In this document: positions 9,026 to 16,930 of the stretch, piece after piece
How positions within the stretch are numbered: position 1 is the first letter of the stretch
Layout: each line of letters begins with the position of its first letter
Assembly (NCBI RefSeq): GCF_034259105.1
Contig: NZ_CP139478.1
Location: 968,001-1,032,000 of the forward strand
Direction: 5' to 3'
Length of the DNA: 64,000 nucleotides
From: Limosilactobacillus reuteri
GTDB taxonomy: Bacteria; Bacillota; Bacilli; Lactobacillales; Lactobacillaceae
Program-made: the position numbers and the translations under genes
Notes under the pieces: model-generated
Told to the model about the DNA's origin: nothing
Databases searched by the model: none
The model's input: the letters and a program-made list of their open reading frames with translations, nothing else

Positions 9026-10210
9026 ATGGAAAATATAGGTAACTTTAAAGTAGCAAAACGATGGGGATCTTTTCTGCTACTATATTTAGGATATATGATT
9101 TTATTTGCTGACCGCACAGTGATGAATATTTCCCTTGCTTACATCGGTAAAGACTTTCATGTTGGGGCAGCAGCATTAGGGGCAACCGTTAGTGCGTTCT
9201 TCTTAGGGTACACTTTAATGCAGATACCTGGAGGATACTTAACTGATAAGTTTGGCAGTAAACTAATGGTGATTATTTCCCTGTTTGCCTGGTCGTTAAT
9301 GACGTTGGTGACTGGCTGGGCGTGGTCCCTTGCTTCCTTGATTGCGATTCGATTTCTATTTGGAATTGCAGAAGGACCATATCCAGCAGCAGCTTTAAAA
9401 CGAATTTCTGAAAATTATGATAAGAGTGAGAAATCACAAGCAACTTCTGCCTTAATTTCATCGAATTATGCTGGGGCAGCAGTAGCTCCACTAATTATTG
9501 TGCCAATTATTGCTAGCAGTGGTTGGCGAAATGCCTTTGTTTGGCTTGGGGTTGGCGGTTTTATTGTTTTGCTTGCCTATTACCTGGTAGAACGGCCAAT
9601 TAATAGCAGCAAAGAAAACGGACAGGCGCGTCCCAAGATTGAATGGAAAAAGATTGATCACCGTGTCTGGGCTTTTGTGATAATTGGGCTTGCCCTGAAT
9701 ATCATTACTAAAGGCCTTGAAACCTGGATGCCAGTTTATTTCTTACAAGAACAAGGAATTAACTTGAAGAACTTGGCCTGGTTAGTACCACTACCAGTTA
9801 TTTCTGGAGGTATTGCAGCATTTATTTCTGGCTTTGTGATGGTGCATTTGTTTAAGAAGCATGAACGGTGGATGATTAGTATTGCTTCATTCCTGACCCT
9901 GGTTTTCATGTTCGGTCTCTTTAAGTCAACTTCATTAGTAGGCGTTGTGATCTTTGATGTCTTGATCTATTTCGTTAAATCATTGGCATTTACTGGTATC
10001 TTTAGTTTCATTGCGCAGATTTTATCGGAGAGAACTTATGGATCATCAATTGGGATTGTTAACTTTGGTGGGCAACTTGGTGGCTTTGTTGGTCCGCTCT
10101 TAATTGGGTGGATTGTCCAAGCAGCCGGCTCATATTCCGCTGCTTTCTTCGGCCTTGTTATCAGTGCATTGGTTGCAGTGATTGCTTGTTTGTTTATTAG
10201 AAAAGCGTAA
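9026..10210 (+). CDS. MFS transporter, anion:cation symporter-like
   Basis: The 394-aa protein has the twelve-helix major facilitator layout. Helix 1 has LFADRTVMNISL, typical of the ACS family (DR.NL.. style), and the loop 2-3 motif reads GYLTDKFGSKL (the MFS motif GxLaDrxGxkx). GIAEGPYPAA in helix 4 also fits the family, which carries organic anions such as sugar acids. The substrate is not predictable. An AAAGGGG SD precedes the ATG. No catabolic partner gene is adjacent. Confidence 0.8.
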   Translation: MENIGNFKVAKRWGSFLLLYLGYMILFADRTVMNISLAYIGKDFHVGAAALGATVSAFFLGYTLMQIPGGYLTDKFGSKLMVIISLFAWSLMTLVTGWAWSLASLIAIRFLFGIAEGPYPAAALKRISENYDKSEKSQATSALISSNYAGAAVAPLIIVPIIASSGWRNAFVWLGVGGFIVLLAYYLVERPINSSKENGQARPKIEWKKIDHRVWAFVIIGLALNIITKGLETWMPVYFLQEQGINLKNLAWLVPLPVISGGIAAFISGFVMVHLFKKHERWMISIASFLTLVFMFGLFKSTSLVGVVIFDVLIYFVKSLAFTGIFSFIAQILSERTYGSSIGIVNFGGQLGGFVGPLLIGWIVQAAGSYSAAFFGLVISALVAVIACLFIRKA

Positions 10211-10217
10211 AAAATAA

Positions 10218-10353
10218 GGGAGCGAGACAGAAGTCACTTGTGACTTCGTTTTCGAGCCCCCGCAAGCAACAATAGGCCTCTAACGTTCGGTTTAACCGGA
10301 CGTTAGAGGCCATTGCTTTTTATGAAAGTAACTTAACTTATGTCACAGCACCT
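10218..10353. repeat. intergenic repeat, copy B
   Basis: This shorter copy lacks the CTAGCCTCTGG segment. It keeps GGGAGCGAGACAGAAGTCAC, the GAAGTCAC/GTGACTTC hairpin, GAGCCCCCGCAAGCAACAAT, the long stem (10275-10311) and the CTTTTTATGAAAGTAAC to GTCACAG end. In the long stem it reads CCTCTAACG/CGTTAGAGG, so a C-G pair of copies A and C is T-A here. Outer arms AAAAATAAGG (10210-10219) and CCTTATTTTT (10351-10360) are perfectly complementary. It lies between convergent genes. Confidence 0.85.
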
Positions 10354-10373
10354 TATTTTTGCTTTATAAGTCC

Positions 10374-10949
10374 TTACTTCATTAATACTTTTAATAGCTT
10401 GCCGTGGCAACGATGCAAGGCACTTTGGACGCTCCGTTTAGAGCAATTAAGGGTACCAGCAATCTCAGTTATCGAATAACCAGTATGGAGATAAACTAGT
10501 ACTTTTCGTTCAAATGTAGAACAATGGCAAAGTAAACGGTCAAGACTCTGCCGGCAATAAACAATGTCATCAGGGGAATGATGTAAAAAGTCGGTAAGTG
10601 TTTCAGCAAAATCATCGCTTAATGCGTAAAGACAGCCTGCTGGGATCCGTTTGTGAGCCTGAGTTTGTCGTTGGATATCACGAATCCGGTTGGTTAAGCA
10701 TTCCTTAAAAAAGCAGCTAAACATGCGCGGACCTTGATTATTGTATAAACGAATAACTTCTAGCATCACAAGGCGGGCTTCCTGTTCCCAATCTGCCAAT
10801 TCAAGGCCGCTAATATTATATCGTTGCCACAGTCGGCGAACGAGCGGCCAATAACGGCGAAATAACTCTTCAAAGTCCTTATTGCTTCCCCGACGGGTAT
10901 TGTTAATCAACTTAAGGTACTTTTCTTCATCTTCTTCATTGAAGCGCAT
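10374..10949 (-). CDS. sigma-70 family RNA polymerase sigma factor (ComX/SigH-like)
   Basis: The 191-aa protein has a region 2 in its first half (LFRRYWPLVRRLWQRY, then ELADWEQEARLVMLEVIRLY, the DLxQEG-like core-binding helix) and a region 4 helix-turn-helix at the end (YSITEIAGTLNCSKRSVQSALHRC). Length and layout fit the SigH/ComX group, which in lactobacilli is thought to turn on late competence genes. No com gene is nearby, so the competence role is inferred. AAGGAG precedes the ATG. It is monocistronic and converges on the MFS gene across repeat copy B. Confidence 0.75.
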   Translation of the reverse strand: MRFNEEDEEKYLKLINNTRRGSNKDFEELFRRYWPLVRRLWQRYNISGLELADWEQEARLVMLEVIRLYNNQGPRMFSCFFKECLTNRIRDIQRQTQAHKRIPAGCLYALSDDFAETLTDFLHHSPDDIVYCRQSLDRLLCHCSTFERKVLVYLHTGYSITEIAGTLNCSKRSVQSALHRCHGKLLKVLMK

Positions 10950-11296
10950 ATCAAAAATGCTCTCCTTTAAAACTATAATTTACGCGACATGCTTCCCATC
11001 ATAGTGTTTGTCCTATTTATTTTTCTTCTCCCCAAATAGGTAAACTGACGACCTAAAAGAAGGGATTCATTCCTTAATTCAGGCAAGATAAAACGTTTTA
11101 ATTTTATCACGTAGTTCGCCTCGCGTTGGTATTAATTTATCAAATGTCTTATTTTAGAACAATAACAGAATTTGTATAATCAGAACGATTAATTGAACGT
11201 TAAAGCGAAAAAAGATAGTAACAAAGGTGCATAACCATTTTTTATAATTCCAAATAATTTTATTTTCAAATATTAATTAAAGAATTGATCAGAAAT
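10950..11296. other. 347-nt stretch without a visible gene
   Basis: This AT-rich region lies upstream of the sigma factor gene and downstream of menI. I see no coding frame with an SD and no strong hairpin. It should hold the sigma factor promoter and perhaps the end of the menI transcript. Confidence 0.5.
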
Positions 11297-11671
11297 TTAT
11301 GGGTGAGGCTGGTTGATTAGGGTAACTATACTGGTACTAGTGCATTGATCATTACAATGGATATCGACTTGCCAGGTTTGGATTCGTCGGCCACATTTAA
11401 TCGGCGTTGCAATGGCTCTTAATTCACCATTTGATACCGCAATGAGGTGCTCTGTGGTAATATTAACTCCGAGAGCTATTTGATCTTGTTGACGATCAGC
11501 TAACCATTGATTGGCACCTAAGGAAGCTGCGGTTTCAGCGAGGACTGCATTTATCCCACCATGAACGATTCCATAAGGTTGCTTGAGTTTATCACTTACT
11601 TTAACAGTGATAACGCATTTGTTAGCTGTGACTGATTGAGTTTGAATATCTAAATTTTCTAATAGGTTCAT
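11297..11671 (-). CDS. menI: hotdog-fold acyl-CoA thioesterase, probably DHNA-CoA thioesterase
   Basis: The 124-aa protein is a PaaI/MenI-type single hotdog domain. The motif YGIVHGGINAVLAETAAS (about residues 31-48) carries the catalytic Glu typical of DHNA-CoA and 4-hydroxybenzoyl-CoA thioesterases of this group. Its place next to menB and menE suggests hydrolysis of 1,4-dihydroxy-2-naphthoyl-CoA, the step after MenB. ATG 11671 has a GAGG SD 9 nt upstream; the frame extends further to 11833 but would overlap menB. The MenI name rests on context; a general thioesterase is the alternative. Confidence 0.75.
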   Translation of the reverse strand: MNLLENLDIQTQSVTANKCVITVKVSDKLKQPYGIVHGGINAVLAETAASLGANQWLADRQQDQIALGVNITTEHLIAVSNGELRAIATPIKCGRRIQTWQVDIHCNDQCTSTSIVTLINQPHP

Positions 11672-11704
11672 TATTATTGACCTCACAAAAGGAGTAGAGT
11701 AGTT

Positions 11705-12526
11705 ATGACAATAGTTAATTGGCAACCGGTTAAAGATTATTCTGAGATTATTTTTGAACGAGCGGGAGAGATTGCAAAAATTACAATGAATCGTCCAGAA
11801 AAAATGAACGCCTTTACCCCCGTTACAATTCAAGAAATGATCGATGCGTTTACCATCTGTCGTGATGATAGCACAATTGGGGTGATTATCCTAACCGGTG
11901 CCGGTGATAAGGCTTTCTCATCTGGTGGTGACCAAGGAGTTCGGGGTAACGGTGGATATGTCGGCCCCGATAAGATTGCCCGTCTCAATGTCCTTGACTT
12001 GCAGCATTTAATCCGGATTATCCCTAAACCAGTCATTGCGATGGTAAAAGGCTGGTCAGTTGGTGGCGGAAATATCTTGCAACTTGTCTGTGACTTAACA
12101 ATTGCTGCTGACAATGCCAAATTTGGGCAAACCGGTCCCAAGGTCGGCAGTTTTGATGCTGGCTATGGATCTGGTTACCTTGCCCGCGTGATCGGTCACA
12201 AACGGGCAAAGGAAGTCTGGTTCTTAAACCACTTCTACAGTGCCGAAGAAGCCTATCAGATGAACTGGATTAATAAAGTTGTGCCATTAGACCAAGTTGA
12301 ATCGGTTACCTTGGACTGGTGTAACGAAATTTTGAAGAAGTCACCAACGGCATTACGGTTTATTAAGGCTGCGATGAATGCTGATACTGATGGACTAGCT
12401 GGCCTCCAACAACTCGGTGGTGATGCGACGATGCTCTTCTACACCACTGATGAAGGTAAAGAAGGGCGCGATGCCTTTAACGAAAAACGGGACCCTGATT
12501 TTGACCAGTTCCCTAAATTCCCATAA
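11705..12526 (+). CDS. menB: 1,4-dihydroxy-2-naphthoyl-CoA synthase
   Basis: The 273-aa crotonase-fold enzyme closes the second ring of naphthoquinone from o-succinylbenzoyl-CoA. MenB-type motifs are clear: [12 protein letters not shown] near the start, [11 protein letters not shown] at about 72-82, [18 protein letters not shown], and [19 protein letters not shown] with the MenB-specific Asp-Gly-Tyr cluster. The C-terminal [18 protein letters not shown] is also typical. AAAGGAG precedes the ATG. It is followed after 15 nt by menE and is divergent from menI with only 33 bp between the starts. Confidence 0.94.
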   Translation: MTIVNWQPVKDYSEIIFERAGEIAKITMNRPEKMNAFTPVTIQEMIDAFTICRDDSTIGVIILTGAGDKAFSSGGDQGVRGNGGYVGPDKIARLNVLDLQHLIRIIPKPVIAMVKGWSVGGGNILQLVCDLTIAADNAKFGQTGPKVGSFDAGYGSGYLARVIGHKRAKEVWFLNHFYSAEEAYQMNWINKVVPLDQVESVTLDWCNEILKKSPTALRFIKAAMNADTDGLAGLQQLGGDATMLFYTTDEGKEGRDAFNEKRDPDFDQFPKFP

Positions 12527-12541
12527 AAAGAGGCAATTTAA

Positions 12542-13963
12542 ATGGAAACACAAAACTGGCTATTAAAGCAAGCGGCAACTCAGCCGAACCAGATTGCAAT
12601 TGATGATGGTAATGAGCGCCTGTCATTTGCTGAATTAAAAAAACAAGTAGAGGTACTTGTGGGAAAAATTGACCGCCTTAATCCTGGTTCGCGGGTAGGC
12701 CTCCTAGCTACTAATACTCTGATGAGCTATAAATTAGCATTAGCAATCATGTGTAGTGGTCGCACGATTGTCTGGTTAAACTGGCGGCTTGCTGGTGAAG
12801 AGCTTGAACGACAGATTAAAGACAGTGGAGTTCAGTTGTGTTTGGTTGAAAATTCTCTCTGGCGATCAGGGATGACGAATCCTTTTAAGTCTTACAGTGC
12901 ATTCTTGATAATAAATGCTGATCCAGAAGAGTTGATTCCGGTATTTAAATCAGACTGGGTAGCCAGCATCATGTATACTTCTGGGACGACTGGTAAGCCT
13001 AAAGGAGTTTTGCAAACTTTCGGCAACCATTTTTATTCAGCAGTCTCTTCTGCATTGAATTTAGGTTTGTCGTCCGCAGATAAGTGGTTGTGTGTAGCGC
13101 CGATCTTTCATATTAGTGGTTTTTCGATTATTATGCGGGGATTAATTTACGGGATGACTGTTCGCTTGGTTGAGAAGTTCCGTGCTGAAGAAATTGAACG
13201 AATTTTAGCAAACGAAACGGTCACCATTATGTCGGTTGTGCCTTTTATGCTGAAAAAGCTCATTCAGCAGCAAAATAAGACTAATACGCACTATAATTCA
13301 GCATTTCGTTGTATGTTACTTGGAGGCGGAACGATTGATCGGGAAACACTCGAAACATGTTTACAACGGTCAATTCCTGTTGTTCAATGCTATGGAATGA
13401 CGGAAACATGTTCTCAAATTGTTGCATTACGGTCAGCCGATGCACTTCTAAAATTAGGATCAGTTGGGCAGCCGCTATTCTCAACCCAACTAAAACTTAG
13501 TAAAGATGGTGAAATTCTGCTGAAAACACCGGCTTTAACTCCGGGCTATCTTAACCTGCCTGATAAGTTGCCTTCTAAAATGATTGACGGGTGGTACCGG
13601 ACAGGAGATATTGGTCACCTGGATAAAGAAGGGTACCTCTATATCGATGGCCGCGCAGATGAGATGTTGATCTCTGGTGGAGAAAATATTTTCCCCCAAG
13701 AAGTTGAGCAGGTCTACCAACGTTACCCACAAATTAATGAAGTTGCAGTCGTTGGTCAAAATGATTCTGTCTGGGGACAAATACCAGTTGCCTTTGTCGT
13801 CAGTGATCGTCGTCTTTCTACAACCAAGCTAATGAATTATGGTTATGAACATTTGGCGCGCTATAAGGTTCCGCAACAGTATATTTTCGTTTCAGAATTG
13901 CCGAAAAACGCGAGTGGCAAGATTCGCCGATTTATGTTACGAGAAAAATTGAATAATGAGTAA
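12542..13963 (+). CDS. menE: o-succinylbenzoate--CoA ligase
   Basis: The 473-aa ANL-superfamily enzyme activates o-succinylbenzoate with ATP and CoA. Visible core motifs: P-loop YTSGTTGKPKGV at about 145-156, the adenine motif QCYGMTET near 282, the YRTGDIG hinge near 353, and the C-terminal catalytic Lys in NASGKIRRFMLRE. It forms an operon with menB. I see no menF, menD, menC or menA in the window, so these genes alone cannot make menaquinone. Its native terminator was split by the ISL3 insertion at 13986. Confidence 0.88.
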   Translation: METQNWLLKQAATQPNQIAIDDGNERLSFAELKKQVEVLVGKIDRLNPGSRVGLLATNTLMSYKLALAIMCSGRTIVWLNWRLAGEELERQIKDSGVQLCLVENSLWRSGMTNPFKSYSAFLIINADPEELIPVFKSDWVASIMYTSGTTGKPKGVLQTFGNHFYSAVSSALNLGLSSADKWLCVAPIFHISGFSIIMRGLIYGMTVRLVEKFRAEEIERILANETVTIMSVVPFMLKKLIQQQNKTNTHYNSAFRCMLLGGGTIDRETLETCLQRSIPVVQCYGMTETCSQIVALRSADALLKLGSVGQPLFSTQLKLSKDGEILLKTPALTPGYLNLPDKLPSKMIDGWYRTGDIGHLDKEGYLYIDGRADEMLISGGENIFPQEVEQVYQRYPQINEVAVVGQNDSVWGQIPVAFVVSDRRLSTTKLMNYGYEHLARYKVPQQYIFVSELPKNASGKIRRFMLREKLNNE

Positions 13964-13985
13964 AAAAACGAGGCTGAGAGAAAAC
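13964..13985 (+). terminator. left arm of the menE terminator, split by ISL3
   Basis: AAAAACGAGGCTGAGAGAAAAC follows the menE stop. Its pairing partner is at 16588-16609, on the other side of a 2.59-kb insertion. Joined at the 8-bp duplication, the two arms form one hairpin with an AAAA loop and a T tail. Confidence 0.75.
13978..13985. repeat. 8-bp target site duplication, left (GAGAAAAC)
   Basis: GAGAAAAC directly precedes the left end of the ISL3 element. The same 8 bases directly follow its right end at 16576-16583. Eight bp is the usual duplication size for the ISL3 family. Confidence 0.9.
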
Positions 13986-14074
13986 GGCTCTACGTCAAGT
14001 AGTGTTGATACGCAAATATGAATTTTCGCCAATTAAATTGGTCTAGTTAGAATCGTCATTCGTGGCGGTTCTTT

Positions 14075-15361
14075 TTAGTTAGTTTGAATTTGGTGGCCAA
14101 TAATTAAATAAATCCGCGTTTTAAATGCCGTAAAGTAACGATAACCACAGGCAACTCGTTTGATAGTTTTAATTCGATTATTAATCCCTTCGGTTCGACC
14201 ATTTGAGAACTTCGTCTCAAAGCCACGCTTAATTCCCTCTTTATAGCGCGCTAAAACTTGACAACGGTGGATTGTATAATGGCTGACACTGTCTGGCCGG
14301 AGTTTAAGTAATTGAAAGAAAGTTGTAAAATCACGTTGATTGTAAGCACGCTTCAAGGATTGAATAAAATTATAGGTGGCTCTTAACTCTTGGTCATACG
14401 CTAACATTAAGTCTAAGATCATAATGGAATTAACAACGCGATTAAAATAACGTCCTTCGTAATAAACTTTTGTACTTAAATTTTCCCGATCTTGAAGAAA
14501 TAGCCGCCAATAACGTTTAAGGCGCCGAGCTTGTTTCTGCTCCGCAGAATCACCTTTTCGCAAACGATTGAAGACATGAATTCGCACATGATTCATCGTA
14601 TCATTAAGGTGTTTGGCAATATGAAAGCGATCATAGATGATTTGAGCACAAGGAAAAACGGTTTTAACTAGTTGATCATAAGCAGCGTTCATATCCATTA
14701 CCAGATATTTTACCCGGCAACGGGCAGCACGTGTAAACTGTTGATAATGCTTAAATAAACTACGTAATCGCCGATCTTCAAGGAGTTCAAATAAGCAACT
14801 CCGATCACCATCAACAGCGATGAAACTCATCTTACCTTTAGCGCTCCGCATTGATTTAAATTCATCAATACATAGTGTTTCCGGTAGATAGTTTAAATTC
14901 GGCTTGTATTGATCAGCGAGGTCCAAAAGGACCCGCTGGACCGAAGCTTCACTGATAAACAAATCATGGGCAATATCTTTAATTGTTTGAATTCGCGTTA
15001 ACCGAAGAATAATTTCACGCCTTAAATCACGACTAATTGTTCGTTGCTTTTCAAAAAGATAACTAGTCGCATTAAATGTTGTATGGCAGTCAGGACATTG
15101 AAAACGTTGAGTATTAACAAGCAACATTAATGGTTGAGCCCTAAATTGTCCATATTTGTATTTAGCTTGATAAAAACCATATTTTAAGATTTGTCCACGA
15201 TTAATAACGCCACAATTTGGACAAGCACGCGGGATATAAGAAAGGGTACAGGATATTTGTGCCACCCGAACGTTTTTAATTGATTTATATTTAAGCCAAT
15301 GATGAGGAAAATTTAAATGAGGGTCTGTTAAATTGAGGAGAGTCCTTGTATCATTATCCAT
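14075..15361 (-). CDS. ISL3 family transposase
   Basis: The 428-aa product has an N-terminal zinc-finger region (CPNCGVINRG and later CPDCHTTFN), a helix-turn-helix middle and a DDE-type catalytic domain of the ISL3 family (transposase_12), including CIDEFKS near 164 and VMDMNAAYDQL, IIYDRFHIAKHLN in the core and SNGRTEGINNRIKTIKR at the end. ATG 15361 has a GAAGG SD 8 nt upstream and is preferred to the in-frame start at 15415. The frame is full length, so the transposase may still be active. Confidence 0.88.
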   Translation of the reverse strand: MDNDTRTLLNLTDPHLNFPHHWLKYKSIKNVRVAQISCTLSYIPRACPNCGVINRGQILKYGFYQAKYKYGQFRAQPLMLLVNTQRFQCPDCHTTFNATSYLFEKQRTISRDLRREIILRLTRIQTIKDIAHDLFISEASVQRVLLDLADQYKPNLNYLPETLCIDEFKSMRSAKGKMSFIAVDGDRSCLFELLEDRRLRSLFKHYQQFTRAARCRVKYLVMDMNAAYDQLVKTVFPCAQIIYDRFHIAKHLNDTMNHVRIHVFNRLRKGDSAEQKQARRLKRYWRLFLQDRENLSTKVYYEGRYFNRVVNSIMILDLMLAYDQELRATYNFIQSLKRAYNQRDFTTFFQLLKLRPDSVSHYTIHRCQVLARYKEGIKRGFETKFSNGRTEGINNRIKTIKRVACGYRYFTAFKTRIYLIIGHQIQTN

Positions 15362-15432
15362 GGAGGTTACCTTCTTTACTATGTGATTTGGCGATTTCAT
15401 TGTATCAGAGGGCATGCCTCTTTTTTAGTCCC

Positions 15433-16498
15433 GAAATGTCAATTTAAGTTAGAAAGAAAATAGTTGCTCATCAGTGACGTAAGACATGAATACTTCATAT
15501 GGAGTTCGATAGCCTAGTGATTTACGGGGCAGGTTATTTCGCTTACTCATCAGTTGGGTTACCAATTCATCAGGAAGATTGCGGAAATCTAGCTGTTTCG
15601 TTAAGCCATCCCGGCGTAAAAGACCGTTGTTGTTTTCGTTCAGCCCTCGTTGATTGGGAGCACCAACCTCAGCAAAGTAAGTGTGAAGGTCAAATTGATT
15701 GGCAATCTCGCGCCAGCCGGCGAATTCTTTTCCGTTGTCAAAGGTAATCGATTTGAAGAAGTGCCGCGGGAATTTCCGAAGCCACTGACTTAAGTGTTGG
15801 TTAATCGCATTAGCCGTCTTTTCGTGCACATTGAGTACAATTTCGACCTTCGATTGGCGTTCGGTCAGGGTCATTACCGCCCCTTGGTGCTTTTTGCCTT
15901 GGACGGTATCAGCTTCAAGGGGCCCAAATTCAGTGGCATAGTGCGGAAAGTCCTTGGCACGCTCGTGAATACTTCGCCCCAATTGGCCAGCCTTCCCGCG
16001 GCGCTCGACATAGCCATTCGGGTGCCACTTACCTCGCATCGGCAAGGAACGGACATCGAAGCCGAACTGGCCACGTTCAAACATCCGGTAAAGAGTTCGC
16101 CGGTTACAACTAATTGGGCGCTCAGCGCGCCCAATAATGGTATCAGGCGTCCACCCCTGGGCAATTTTGTCGTTGATATAAGTGAGTTCAGCCAGTGACA
16201 ACTGAGTACGTTTTCGGCCACAACGTTGCTTATTGCGCATATAGTGATCTTGATAATCAGCAATTGAGGCACCGGTTTCCAGGTAACGATAAACGCGATA
16301 AACGGTTTCGGCGCAACGGTTGATCATTTGGGCCACTCGGTACGCTTTAAGCTTTTGCACGAAAGAATGGGCGATGATTGTCAGCTCGTTTGTGGTAAGA
16401 TGGGTGTAAGTCATTTGTGGTTTCCTTTCTTTTGTTTAGGGGTATTCAAAAGTCTACCACAAATGGCTTTTCTATTTTTCTAACTTAATTTTACAAAC
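15433..16498 (-). mobile_element. IS30-family insertion sequence, nested inside ISL3
   Basis: The ends carry inverted repeats: left GAAATGTCAATTTAAGTTAG and, on the complement of the right end, CGTTTGTAAAATTAAGTTAG, sharing AATTAAGTTAGAAA-like cores. Length of about 1.07 kb is standard. The exact outermost bases and the short target duplication could not be fixed by eye. It lies between the ISL3 transposase gene and the ISL3 right end. Confidence 0.8.
15449..16414 (-). CDS. IS30 family transposase (copy 1)
   Basis: The 321-aa transposase has an N-terminal helix-turn-helix region and an rve/DDE integrase core. The catalytic acids are seen in FGPLEADTVQG, SITFDNGKEFAGW and APNQRGLNENNNGLLRR. 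It is full length and about 70 percent identical by eye to the copy at 41854, so the two are related but separate lineages. Several long frames on the opposite strand here are shadows. Confidence 0.92.
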   Translation of the reverse strand: MTYTHLTTNELTIIAHSFVQKLKAYRVAQMINRCAETVYRVYRYLETGASIADYQDHYMRNKQRCGRKRTQLSLAELTYINDKIAQGWTPDTIIGRAERPISCNRRTLYRMFERGQFGFDVRSLPMRGKWHPNGYVERRGKAGQLGRSIHERAKDFPHYATEFGPLEADTVQGKKHQGAVMTLTERQSKVEIVLNVHEKTANAINQHLSQWLRKFPRHFFKSITFDNGKEFAGWREIANQFDLHTYFAEVGAPNQRGLNENNNGLLRRDGLTKQLDFRNLPDELVTQLMSKRNNLPRKSLGYRTPYEVFMSYVTDEQLFSF

Positions 16499-16575
16499 GG
16501 CGAGTTTAAAAACAAAAAATCTAGTATTGGTATAGAAAGTGATATTTCTATATCAACACCAGATATTGTAAAGCC

Positions 16576-16609
16576 GAGAAAACAAAAGTTTTCTCCCAGC
16601 CTCGTTTTT
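16576..16609. terminator. right arm of the split menE terminator, with right TSD
   Basis: GAGAAAAC (16576-16583, target duplication) is followed by AAAA and GTTTTCTCCCAGCCTCG plus TTTTT. The right arm pairs with 13964-13985. By itself GAGAAAAC/GTTTTCTC still forms a short hairpin, so weak bidirectional termination may persist for the feo operon side. Confidence 0.7.
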
Positions 16610-16612
16610 ACG

Positions 16613-16765
16613 AACAATAGCAAGCGTGGAACTAGCTTCGCGTCGTCACAAGGCTCGAGTCTAAGTACGAACGCTAATCAGCCCGTACCGTGCTAATCAT
16701 CGTCCTAGTTTAGCCCACCACCTTGTCGAGGAGATTATTTCCCACTTCCACACGTCTCCAGATTT
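16613..16765. other. GC-richer structured intergenic element of unknown role
   Basis: About 150 nt between the terminator arm and the Cys-rich protein gene are clearly less AT-rich than their surroundings. The ends can pair (CGTGGAA near 16625 with TTCCAC at 16746-16751 followed by ACG), and GCTAATCA occurs twice (near 16673 and 16692). The segment CGCGAAGCTAG on its complement also occurs in repeat copy C (GACGCGAAGCTAG near 37282). It may be a further dispersed repeat or a 3' untranslated structure of the feo transcript. Confidence 0.4.
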
Positions 16766-16924
16766 TTATAATTGCTTCTTATTCTTTGCCAGCTTTTTGA
16801 TTTCACAATCGTAGTCACAAGCTGCACATTTACCTTGCTTGCCTCGTTGAAAAGTCTTAACAAGGAGGTAAAAGGCTAACGCAATAATTGCAGCAATAAT
16901 AATAAAGTTAATAATTAATTTCAT
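16766..16924 (-). CDS. FeoB-associated Cys-rich membrane protein
   Basis: The 52-aa protein has one N-terminal membrane helix (about residues 3-22) followed by a basic segment and a C..C...C cluster, CAACDYDC at 33-40. This is the pattern of the small FeoB-associated Cys-rich proteins found after feoB in Bacillota, proposed to help in ferrous iron uptake or FeoB assembly. The GGGTGA SD overlaps the feoB stop, so it is the third gene of feoA-feoB-this gene. The reading is supported by length, place and motif. Confidence 0.85.
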   Translation of the reverse strand: MKLIINFIIIAAIIALAFYLLVKTFQRGKQGKCAACDYDCEIKKLAKNKKQL

Positions 16925-16930
16925 TTTAAA

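Larger units (their letters stand above)
13986..16575 (-). mobile_element. ISL3-family insertion sequence carrying a nested IS30
   Basis: The ends are imperfect 25-bp inverted repeats: the left (13986-14010) begins GGCTCTACG and the right (16551-16575, complement) begins GGCTTTACA; both end in GTGTTGATA. They are flanked by GAGAAAAC duplications. Without the nested IS30 the element is about 1.5 kb, a normal ISL3 size. It carries one transposase gene. Confidence 0.88.

Noticed and set aside
11672..11833. 54-codon N-terminal extension of the thioesterase frame
   Set aside because: It would overlap menB, has no SD at its start, and does not match the hotdog family start.
15499..16198. Long plus-strand frames over IS30 copy 1
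   Set aside because: They are mirror images of the transposase codons, without SD or recognisable domains.
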